Origin: Candidatus Thioglobus sp.
GTDB taxonomy: Bacteria > Pseudomonadota > Gammaproteobacteria > PS1 > Thioglobaceae
Direction: 5' to 3'
Length of the DNA stretch: 9,501 nt
Assembly (NCBI GenBank): GCA_003978285.1
Contig: QOAB01000081.1
Location: 1-9,501, forward strand
A program made the position numbers and the translations under genes. Below, piece by piece: positions 1 to 5,184 of this stretch. Positions within the stretch are counted from its first letter, which is position 1; each line of letters begins with the position of its first letter. The notes beneath the pieces are model-generated. The model was not told the DNA's origin, did not search any database, and saw nothing but the letters and a program-made list of their open reading frames with translations.

Positions 1-232
1 AACCTTCTAGCTTATTAACATCTTGTGCCATGCCAACAATTACATCTTGACCAGCAACAGAACGAAAGAACTCTGTATTGTACTTATTAAATACCACAAC
101 TCTTTTTACTGGTACATTTATTTCTACTTTTCTATCCCTATCATCGACAACTGTTATTGTCGCTGCCAATGCAGTGTGAGTAAAACCGGTAGATAAAATC
201 AGTAAAAATACGAAACGTAAAAACTTATTCAT
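1..232 (-). CDS. Partial TroA/BtuF-like periplasmic binding protein (5' end only)
   Basis: This is the first 77 codons of a gene that leaves the window at the left edge. The ATG at 232-230 is preceded by GGAGG (complement of 238-242) with 5 nt spacing, a near-ideal ribosome binding site. Residues 1 to about 23 form a signal peptide ending TALA. The mature start, ATITVVDDRDRKVEINVP followed by KRVVVFN, is the usual opening of Fe-siderophore/cobalamin/metal-type binding proteins (Peripla_BP_2, BtuF/FepB/FhuD-like), in which a first beta strand with D-x-x-G/R-R is followed by a P-x-x-R/K-V-V motif. It would deliver a metal complex or corrinoid to an inner-membrane permease, presumably encoded further left. 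It lies 33 nt downstream of dsrE1 and is very likely co-transcribed with it. The ligand cannot be read from this fragment. The family call is good; the specific substrate is unknown. Confidence 0.75.
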   Translation of the reverse strand, partial: MNKFLRFVFLLILSTGFTHTALAATITVVDDRDRKVEINVPVKRVVVFNKYNTEFFRSVAGQDVIVGMAQDVNKLEG

Positions 233-265
233 AATAACCTCCATAAAAATAAAAAAATTCAACAA

Positions 266-721
266 CTAAAAGAATAACGCTAGGTATTTATATCCCTGCA
301 TTTGACGCTTTACGATGTGAGCTGGTCCAACTTTAACATGCTGTACACCGTCCACTAGATCAGTAGGCAGATCATGCATCTTCATCATTTTTTGAATACT
401 GGCATCAGCAGTGAATGTCACGCCTCGCTTCATCAGTTTCTTGACTGTTTTAGACAATGCTCCATCTTTAGAAAACATGCCAAACGCAGGACCAATGCCC
501 ACTACTTCAAGTGTTACTATATCTTTAAAGTCATCCATTATCCATCCAACCCGTTTTAAGGTTCGTTTTTGAGCTTTTACGTCATTACTACTAATTTGAA
601 CTACAACTTTCGCATGATCCATATTCGAACCATCCATCATGGCAAATGCAGTACCAGTAAATAAACTAAATGCTACGACCGCAGAAAATAATGTTGTTAA
701 AAATTTATTATTGTTGATCAT
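266..721 (-). CDS. Secreted cysteine-free DsrE-family protein (dsrE1)
   Basis: This is a 151-residue protein with a Sec signal peptide (residues 1-27, ending TAFA) and one DsrE/DsrF-like domain. Strand HAKVVVQISS (36-45), the central TLEVVGIGPAF (70-80) and the GVTFTAD segment (100-106) follow the alpha/beta DsrE fold. Classical DsrE-like proteins carry a sulfur-binding Cys at about residue 106 (F-x-A-C-x-N-T-M pattern). Here that position is Asp106, and the protein has no Cys at all, so persulfide transfer is not expected. Met and His are frequent (MMDGSNMDH after the signal, KMMKMH at 111-116). The start is ATG at 721-719, served by GAGGAAA about 8 nt upstream. A TTG five codons earlier lies in the same stretch but overlaps the ribosome binding site. 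The length then equals its paralogue at 4682-5137, with identical C-terminal 30 residues. It is expressed from a leader shared with the Opp-type binding protein gene. Its function is unknown; a periplasmic accessory role to the adjacent binding protein is inference. Confidence 0.8.
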   Translation of the reverse strand: MINNNKFLTTLFSAVVAFSLFTGTAFAMMDGSNMDHAKVVVQISSNDVKAQKRTLKRVGWIMDDFKDIVTLEVVGIGPAFGMFSKDGALSKTVKKLMKRGVTFTADASIQKMMKMHDLPTDLVDGVQHVKVGPAHIVKRQMQGYKYLALFF

Positions 722-814
722 CCTATCTTTCCTCAATTATTATTAATACGAGTCTAACCTCGCTCCTTCACTTCTTGTGTAAACACCCCTCCCCTAGGAT
801 TGAAGTATTACAAT

Positions 815-839
815 AAACATTACCTTTACGGCAATGTTT
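815..839. promoter_or_regulatory. Inverted repeat at predicted transcript start (copy A)
   Basis: Arms AAACATT (815-821) and AATGTTT (833-839) are separated by 11 nt. The identical arms and the same 11-nt spacing occur at 4608-4632, although the loop sequences differ, which argues that the arms are conserved as a unit. Relative to the extended -10 at 845-853 the repeat covers the expected start of transcription. It could therefore be an operator for a dimeric regulator or a small 5' hairpin. No T-run follows it, so it is unlikely to be a terminator. Confidence 0.45.
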
Positions 840-844
840 GATAA

Positions 845-853
845 ATCATAACA
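845..853 (-). promoter_or_regulatory. Extended -10 promoter candidate for dsrE1
   Basis: On the minus strand the sequence reads TGTTATGAT, which is TG-N-TATGAT, one mismatch from a consensus extended -10 element. No good -35 is seen 17 nt upstream, but extended -10 promoters tolerate that. The same nine bases occur at 4638-4646 in the duplicated leader ahead of the Opp-type binding protein. The predicted transcript would start near 838 and leave a 5' leader of about 115 nt before dsrE1. It is sequence-based only. Confidence 0.4.
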
Positions 854-881
854 TGAAAAATATCTTGCAAACATCATTCTT

Positions 882-950
882 TTAATTATTAAATAAAAAC
901 GTTAGGTATTTAGCTTTTACGATATGAACTTGGTTAACTTTAACGTACTG
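882..950 (-). pseudogene. 3' fragment of a third dsrE-like gene
   Basis: A 23-codon stretch reading QYVKVNQVHIVK then AKYLTFLFNN and ending in TAA (884-882) matches the C-terminal end QHVKVGPAHIVKRQMQGYKYLALFF of both intact dsrE genes. Five codons (RQMQG region) are deleted and the last few residues are altered. No start codon, ribosome binding site or remaining dsrE body exists upstream: the end of the Opp-type permease lies 33 nt away. This is a remnant, not a gene. It is the same element as the right-hand end of the direct repeat. It shows that a complete dsrE copy once stood between the Opp cassette and dsrE1, or that recombination between dsrE copies placed its tail here. Confidence 0.75.
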
Positions 951-982
951 TAACTTTATTTTCGTTCAGTATTCGAACACCC

Positions 983-1801
983 TTACCTAAGTCTGAGGCC
1001 GTCTGCAATGAGGTGGATTGCTAGGATCAAAGTCGTAAATGCAAGGCCTGGGAATACAGAGAGCCACCAGGCGTGATGTAAAAAACTCTGAGCATTGAAG
1101 ATAAGACGCCCCCAACTCACCACATTGGGATCGGAAATTCCGAGATAACTTAAGCTAGCTTCGGTGAGTATCGCACCGCTAACGATTAGGACCGTTGTGG
1201 CTAAAATAGGTTGAAAAGCATGTGGTAGAATATGGCGAGTAATAATCCAATACCGTCCACAACCCATACAGACAGCTGAGCTTATGAAATCTCGACTTAA
1301 TAGTGACAGTGTTTCAGCTCGCGTTATCCGTGCAAGTATAGGCCATGACGTAAGACCTAAAACAAGAATTAGGGTAGTGAACGAACCGCCAAAAAGTGCA
1401 ACCATTAGAATTGCAATAAAAAATCGAGGTATAGATTGCACCAATTCGGTTAACCTCATGAGGACATCGTCAACCAGACCGCCAAAAAATCCTGCAATAA
1501 CGCCAATAGTTACACCAATGAATATTGACAGAATGGCAACTAACAGTCCCGCTTTAAGTGAAGTCTGCGTTCCAGCAAGTACAGCAGAATAAAGATCTCG
1601 ACCAAGATCGTCAACCCCAAACGGGTGTTCGAAGCTTGGTAGGGAAAATGGTTGTGCTACACTTTCAAATGGGTTGAACGGCAATAAATAACTAGAGAAA
1701 ATAGCAATGAATAGAAAAGGAGTCAATATTATAACTCCTGCCAATAGTCGCCCAGACTGCCTGTACTCCAATATTTTAGTCATTTTCGCTTCAATTCTCA
1801 C
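983..1801 (-). CDS. OppC/DppC-type ABC transporter permease
   Basis: This is a 272-residue inner-membrane permease with about six membrane segments, the first at residues 19-41. It carries the family hallmark HPFGVDDLGRDLYSAVLAG (59-77), the EAA loop contacting the ATPase at about 165-200 (ending HILPHAFQP), and ASLSYLGISDPNVVSWG (215-231). These define the second permease of peptide/nickel (Opp/Dpp/Nik) importers. The start is GTG at 1801-1799, overlapping the upstream permease gene by 11 nt, with GGGGAG 5 nt upstream. An ATG six codons further in has a much poorer site. The overlap indicates translational coupling. The C-terminus ends IADGLRLR, while the family normally ends in a form like GDGLRDALDPRLR. 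A short in-frame loss of about six residues is therefore likely, perhaps from the recombination that left the dsrE fragment just downstream. No ATPase gene follows. Confidence 0.9.
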   Translation of the reverse strand: MRIEAKMTKILEYRQSGRLLAGVIILTPFLFIAIFSSYLLPFNPFESVAQPFSLPSFEHPFGVDDLGRDLYSAVLAGTQTSLKAGLLVAILSIFIGVTIGVIAGFFGGLVDDVLMRLTELVQSIPRFFIAILMVALFGGSFTTLILVLGLTSWPILARITRAETLSLLSRDFISSAVCMGCGRYWIITRHILPHAFQPILATTVLIVSGAILTEASLSYLGISDPNVVSWGRLIFNAQSFLHHAWWLSVFPGLAFTTLILAIHLIADGLRLR

Positions 1802-2765
1802 TCATACTCCCCTGCTTAATGCGCGGGTCTATCCAATTGTAAATTAAATCAACGATAAGATTGGCTGTCAGCGTTAGTAAAGCGGCCACGATCACTGTAC
1901 CTAGGATCACCGGGTAATCTCTATTGATTGATGACGTAACGATTAGTTGTCCTAAGCCTGGCCAAGAGAAGACATTCTCAACCAGAATGGCACTAGCAAT
2001 AAGCCAACCAATTCGGTTTCCGATTAACGTGATTATTGGTAGGAGGGCGTTCGGCAATGCATGTCTATATTGCGCCTGGATAAGAGAATTACCCCTTGCA
2101 CGTGCAGTCAAAAAGTACGGTCTGCTCATTTCTGTTTTTAAAGAACTACGCGAGATCAAGATAACGAAAGCAATCTGACTTGTTATCAGAGTCAAACACG
2201 GTAAAGCAAGGTGTTGTGCGACATCGAGCCAATAACGCCAGCCGTCATATGAGGCTCGAGCATCAATCATTCCGCTAACAGGAAATATATCTAGCTGTAC
2301 AGCAAGTAACATTAACAGCAGTTGCCCAAGCCAGAAAATTGGCACGGCATGAAGGATAAGTGCAATCGACACGATACTGATATCAAAACTACTGCGCTTA
2401 CGGGCGGTCTGTGCACCTAACCAAACTCCTATTAGAGAGGATATAATCAATGCCGGCAACGTCAGTAGCAATGTTGCTGGAAGCTTACCTAATACTACAT
2501 CTACTACGGGCGCCTTGTAGATATAAGACTGCCCAAGGTCGCCGCTCATGAGGCGCCAGACGAAGTTCACATATTGTTCGGGTAAAGGACGATCAAGACC
2601 ATAGAGTCGTTCAATCGCTATCTGATATTCTAGCGTTGCGAACTCGCCTGTCAGAGCAACAATAGGACCGCCGGGTGTTATATGTAATAAAAAGAAGACC
2701 AAGGTGACTATACCAAACAGCATAAACACAAGCTGTAAAATCCGCCTAACTAGAAAACTCAGCAC
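1791..2765 (-). CDS. OppB/DppB-type ABC transporter permease
   Basis: This is a 324-residue inner-membrane permease, the usual length for the family. It opens MLSFLVRRILQLVFMLFGIV, the classical first helix of OppB/DppB/NikB, followed by the periplasmic LHITPGGP segment (27-34). The GDLGQSYIYKAPV motif (75-87) and the EAA cytoplasmic loop (YFLTARARGNS 217-227, ALPNALLP 236-243) come next. The protein ends with NWIDPR (310-315), the intact C-terminal signature. With the next gene it forms the membrane channel of a peptide/nickel-type importer. The start is GTG at 2765-2763 with only a weak, abutting GTGAG-like site. A strong AGGAG site with an in-frame ATG lies 12 codons upstream but is closed by TGA after eight codons (see 2775-2801). 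The gene lies 134 nt after the binding protein gene and overlaps the next permease by 11 nt. Confidence 0.9.
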   Translation of the reverse strand: MLSFLVRRILQLVFMLFGIVTLVFFLLHITPGGPIVALTGEFATLEYQIAIERLYGLDRPLPEQYVNFVWRLMSGDLGQSYIYKAPVVDVVLGKLPATLLLTLPALIISSLIGVWLGAQTARKRSSFDISIVSIALILHAVPIFWLGQLLLMLLAVQLDIFPVSGMIDARASYDGWRYWLDVAQHLALPCLTLITSQIAFVILISRSSLKTEMSRPYFLTARARGNSLIQAQYRHALPNALLPIITLIGNRIGWLIASAILVENVFSWPGLGQLIVTSSINRDYPVILGTVIVAALLTLTANLIVDLIYNWIDPRIKQGSMSEN

Positions 2766-2774
2766 CTCACTTTG

Positions 2775-2801
2775 TCACAACCCAATACCTTGGACCTTCA
2801 T
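2775..2801 (-). other. Eight-codon leader ORF in frame with the OppB-type gene
   Basis: ATG at 2801-2799 follows AGGAG (complement of 2807-2811) with exactly 5 nt spacing, the best ribosome binding site in this operon. It encodes MKVQGIGL and stops at TGA (2777-2775). The permease GTG start lies 9 nt after that stop in the same frame and lacks a good site of its own. The peptide may be a translated leader that lets ribosomes re-initiate on the permease. Alternatively the TGA may be a mutation that shortened an original start. The peptide itself resembles nothing I recognise. Confidence 0.35.
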
Positions 2802-2899
2802 ATTAACTCCTAGACTATTAAAAACTCATTCTACAGGTAAACATTTTTAGGCATCTCTAACGTATAAATACTCTTTATTTACCGACAACTATTACTCAC

Positions 2900-4486
2900 C
2901 TACTTGTAGTCAGCATATTCTGCAAACTGTCCAGTCCAAACCCTAAAGTCCTTTAAAGAGTCTTTGTATCCTGTAACGAATGTCCACTCTGCTAGCCACC
3001 AATATGGTAATTCTTGGCCAAGGATCTGCTGGATATCTTTGTAATGCTTCGAACGAATATTCAAATCGTTAGTCTCGGCTGCTAAATTGAATAATTCATC
3101 AATTTTTGGATTACTGTAACCTGCACCATTTGAAAATGGAATTGGCTTTATGTTGCTAGTAACATACATGCGCTTGACACCAATATCCGGATCTAGTCCA
3201 TTGCAATAAGGAATAATATTTGTATCAAACTTGCGTTGCTTGAAGATCGCACTAATGGCTGCTGCCCTATCTAAAGGACGCGACACAAGGTCAATACCAA
3301 CCTTAATCATATCTTGTTTTAAAACTTCTGCATATTTACCAAGAAACGGAAAATGTACGACATCAAGTTCTAAGCGAATACCATCAGAATTTTTTGTAAA
3401 TCCGGCAGATTCTAGAAGCTCAATCGCTTTAGATGTATTGTAGTCGTATTCAGCCAAACTTCCAGGCGAATGGGCCCAGGTTATGGCGCTGGAAATTGGC
3501 GCCTTTGGAACTTTACCCCAACCAAAAAGCACTTGATCAACTATACGTGCACGATCAGTTGCATGTGCAATTGCCTTACGCACCTTATTATTTTTCAAAT
3601 TCTTGTTATCAAGATTAAATGTCCATGAGACGATGCAATTACCACCACCTGGACCTGTCGAACTTCCGTCCAAAGTAAAACCTCCTTTTTTCTGTAATCG
3701 TGCGATATCTTTGCCGGGAATACGACTTAACAAGTCAATCTCACCCTTTTCCATCGCAATCAATCGAGATGAAGAATCGGGAATAACACGAAAAACAAGA
3801 CGATCAAGTTTAGGTAGTCCAGGCTTGAAATAGTTTGGATTACGCTTGAGTGTGATCGTATCTCCTCGTTTATAAGAGTCCAGCATAAATGGACCGGTAC
3901 CAATAGGCTTAAGATTGGCTGAATGCTTATTAGGATCACCACCCGTTAGGAAAATATGTTTAGGTAGTATAGGCGCTTCAGTTACATCGAGACGCTGGAG
4001 GAGAGGTCCATAGGGATTCTTCATCCGAAATACAACAGTGTGTGCATCTGGAGTATCAATAGACTCGATAACTGAACCAAGACCAGATTTGGTTCTAGAA
4101 TGATACTTCAATAAGATGTTCTCGAAGGTGAACTTGACGTCTGCAGATGTGAAAGGTGTGCCATCGTGCCAGAGTGCGTTCTGTACCAATTTGAATGTAT
4201 ATACTTTACTGTCTTTATCGACCGTCCAGCTTTCAGCCAAATCAGGTATGGGCGATAATTTTCTGTCGAGTGCCACCAGGCCATTGAACATGGAGTCAGC
4301 AACAACGTGAACATTTTTTCCCGTTGTGATTGCTGGATTAAAATGTCCCGGGTCGCTGTTAACTCCAACTACGACAACCTTATCAGATCCTAGCCATGAC
4401 CATGTTCCAGCTTGCGATACTCCCGAAATCATTAAGTATAGAGTTGCTGAAAATAATATTTTTATAATTTTATTATGGTGACTCAT
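2900..4486 (-). CDS. Family 5 extracellular solute-binding protein (Opp/Dpp/Nik type)
   Basis: This 528-residue periplasmic binding protein captures a ligand for the two permeases encoded after it. Residues 1-26 are a signal peptide (ending VSQA). The mature protein has SBP_bac_5 hallmarks: DPGHFNPAITTG near the N-terminus, NGLVALDRKLSPIPDLAESW, and WHDGTPFTSADVKFTFENIL (106-125), the segment most diagnostic of the family. The C-terminal lobe has LPYWWLAEWTFV. Length is typical. The ligand cannot be read: the family includes di- and oligopeptide, nickel, opine and metallophore carriers. The start is ATG at 4486-4484 with GAGGAG about 7 nt upstream; a TTG five codons earlier sits inside that site. 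The leader and signal-peptide codons are duplicated ahead of dsrE1. It lies 195 nt from the upstream dsrE2 stop, with its own promoter candidate, and 134 nt from the first permease. Confidence 0.9.
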   Translation of the reverse strand: MSHHNKIIKILFSATLYLMISGVSQAGTWSWLGSDKVVVVGVNSDPGHFNPAITTGKNVHVVADSMFNGLVALDRKLSPIPDLAESWTVDKDSKVYTFKLVQNALWHDGTPFTSADVKFTFENILLKYHSRTKSGLGSVIESIDTPDAHTVVFRMKNPYGPLLQRLDVTEAPILPKHIFLTGGDPNKHSANLKPIGTGPFMLDSYKRGDTITLKRNPNYFKPGLPKLDRLVFRVIPDSSSRLIAMEKGEIDLLSRIPGKDIARLQKKGGFTLDGSSTGPGGGNCIVSWTFNLDNKNLKNNKVRKAIAHATDRARIVDQVLFGWGKVPKAPISSAITWAHSPGSLAEYDYNTSKAIELLESAGFTKNSDGIRLELDVVHFPFLGKYAEVLKQDMIKVGIDLVSRPLDRAAAISAIFKQRKFDTNIIPYCNGLDPDIGVKRMYVTSNIKPIPFSNGAGYSNPKIDELFNLAAETNDLNIRSKHYKDIQQILGQELPYWWLAEWTFVTGYKDSLKDFRVWTGQFAEYADYK

Positions 4487-4584
4487 TTTATCTCTCCTCA
4501 ATTGTTATTAATACTAGTTTAACCTTGCTCTTTCATTCCTTAAAATCTTAACATCGACTAAATATTTCATTACCAAAATTTAAC

Positions 4585-4613
4585 AACATAAACATAAACA
4601 TAAACATAAACAT
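4585..4613. repeat. Hexamer tandem repeat AACATA, 4.8 copies
   Basis: AACATA is repeated perfectly at 4585, 4591, 4597 and 4603, followed by a partial AACAT to 4613. It lies in the predicted 5' leader of the Opp-type binding protein mRNA, between the inverted repeat and the ribosome binding site. The last unit overlaps the left arm of the inverted repeat. The homologous leader ahead of dsrE1 has one unit only. Such tracts change copy number by slippage, so leader length may vary between strains. Confidence 0.85.
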
Positions 4614-4632
4614 TACCCTAACGTGAATGTTT
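4608..4632. promoter_or_regulatory. Inverted repeat at predicted transcript start (copy B)
   Basis: Arms AAACATT (4608-4614) and AATGTTT (4626-4632) with an 11-nt spacer match the arms and spacing at 815-839. The repeat lies immediately downstream of the extended -10 and overlaps the expected start of transcription, consistent with an operator or a 5' RNA hairpin. No regulator gene is in the window. Confidence 0.45.
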
Positions 4633-4637
4633 GATAA

Positions 4638-4646
4638 ATCATAACA
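4638..4646 (-). promoter_or_regulatory. Extended -10 promoter candidate for the Opp-type operon
   Basis: The minus strand reads TGTTATGAT, identical to the copy at 845-853. The predicted start is near 4631, giving a leader of about 145 nt. The site lies between the dsrE2 stop and the binding protein gene, so the Opp-type cassette can be transcribed independently of the upstream NitT/TauT-type cassette. Confidence 0.4.
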
Positions 4647-4665
4647 TGAAAATATCTTGAAAGAA

Positions 4666-4693
4666 TTATTCTTTTAAATTATTAAAAGAATAA
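4666..4693 (-). terminator. 12-bp perfect hairpin over the dsrE2 stop codon
   Basis: Arms TTATTCTTTTAA (4666-4677) and TTAAAAGAATAA (4682-4693) are perfectly complementary with a 4-nt loop. The right arm contains the last three sense codons of dsrE2 and its TAA stop. On the minus strand the stem is followed by TTCTTTC, a moderately U-rich tract. The stem has only one G-C pair per arm, so it is not a classical strong terminator. It may act as a weak terminator or mRNA 3' stabiliser separating the two operons. The dsrE1 gene end lacks the left arm. Confidence 0.4.
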
Positions 4694-5137
4694 CGCTAGG
4701 TACTTATATCCCTGCATTTGACGCTTTACGATGTGAGCTGGGCCAACTTTAACATGCTGTACGCCGTCCACTAAATCGTCAGGTAACCCATGCATCTGCA
4801 TCATTTTCTGAATGCTGTCATCAGCAGTGAATATCACGCTTCGTTTCATCAGTTTCGTTACCGATTTGGCAAATTTACCTTCTTTAGCTAGTATGCTAAA
4901 TGCAGGCCCAATAGCAACCACCTCTAGTGTCACATGATCATTAAGCTCTTCAAATTTAAATTCGTCCATTATCCAACCAACCTGCTTTAGAGTCCGCCTG
5001 TGAGAATTTTCGTCTGAGCTACTAATCTGAATTATCATCTTATATCCATCATCGGCATTAGCGATTGGCGCTAAACTCATGAGCAAGCTGGTTGCTACGA
5101 TGAATATTATTGTTGAAAATTTATTAAAACAGCTCAC
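4682..5137 (-). CDS. Secreted cysteine-poor DsrE-family protein (dsrE2)
   Basis: This 151-residue paralogue of dsrE1 has a signal peptide at residues 1-28 (ending IANA) and then one DsrE-like domain: MIIQISSSDE (34-43), VTLEVVAIGPAF (69-80), VIFTADDSIQKMMQMH (101-116). Residues 122-151 are identical to dsrE1, while the N-terminal half has diverged strongly. The only Cys (residue 3) is in the signal peptide. The canonical sulfur-binding Cys position holds Asp106, so sulfur-carrier activity is not expected. The start is GTG at 5137-5135 with GGAG about 8 nt upstream; the next Met would destroy the signal peptide. It begins 47 nt after the fused ATPase-permease gene and has no visible promoter of its own, so it is probably the last gene of the NitT/TauT-type operon. 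An accessory role in that transporter, such as a periplasmic ligand or metal-binding partner, is inference. Confidence 0.8.
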   Translation of the reverse strand: MSCFNKFSTIIFIVATSLLMSLAPIANADDGYKMIIQISSSDENSHRRTLKQVGWIMDEFKFEELNDHVTLEVVAIGPAFSILAKEGKFAKSVTKLMKRSVIFTADDSIQKMMQMHGLPDDLVDGVQHVKVGPAHIVKRQMQGYKYLALFF

Positions 5138-5184
5138 TTTAGAATCTCCAAAATTAATATTTTTGTTGCTGTATTTTTAAAAAT

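Larger units (their letters stand above)
681..950 (-). repeat. Direct repeat copy A: dsrE 3' end, promoter, leader and signal-peptide start
   Basis: This copy aligns along its whole length with 4446-4759. The first 41 bases (681-721 against 4446-4486), which encode the start of two signal peptides, match at 32 of 41 positions without gaps. The leader next to the ribosome binding site (724-770 against 4490-4535), the inverted repeat with the -10 region (814-880 against 4607-4661) and the dsrE 3' end (882-950 against 4682-4759) are all clearly homologous. The middle (775-810) is not. Both copies point the same way and flank the three-gene Opp-type cassette. Copy A feeds dsrE1; copy B feeds the Opp-type binding protein. 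It most likely arose by duplication and recombination. Confidence 0.8.
4446..4759 (-). repeat. Direct repeat copy B: dsrE 3' end, promoter, leader and signal-peptide start
   Basis: This is the partner of 681-950. It contains the intact dsrE2 C-terminal codons, the extended -10, the 7-bp inverted repeat, the leader and the first 14 codons of the Opp-type binding protein. Relative to copy A it has an expanded AACATA tract (4585-4613), where copy A has a single unit, and about 15 nt more of the dsrE tail. Copy B looks like the better-preserved version, because its dsrE end belongs to an intact gene. Confidence 0.8.

Noticed and set aside
722..736. TTG start extending dsrE1 by five codons (and the matching TTG at 4501 for the Opp-type binding protein)
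   Set aside because: The TTG overlaps the GAGG ribosome binding site that serves the downstream ATG; the ATG gives normal signal peptides and equal lengths for the two dsrE paralogues.
1284..1592. Plus-strand open frame of 102 codons
   Set aside because: It is antisense to the well-supported OppC-type permease, has no recognisable domain or good start site, and resembles other shadow frames in the window.
2775..2777. TGA possibly read as Trp, which would join MKVQGIGL to the permease
   Set aside because: TGA acts as a normal stop at the ends of hypF and the OppB-type gene, and no tRNA or recoding element is seen.
2836..2883. GGTAAA and TTTACC arms between the Opp-type binding protein and permease
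   Set aside because: A 6-bp stem with a 36-nt loop and no U-run is too weak to call a terminator or attenuator.
5172..5183. Palindrome ATTTTTAAAAAT after the fused transporter gene
   Set aside because: It has no loop and consists only of A and T; such palindromes are expected by chance in this AT-rich gap and dsrE2 follows closely without a promoter.
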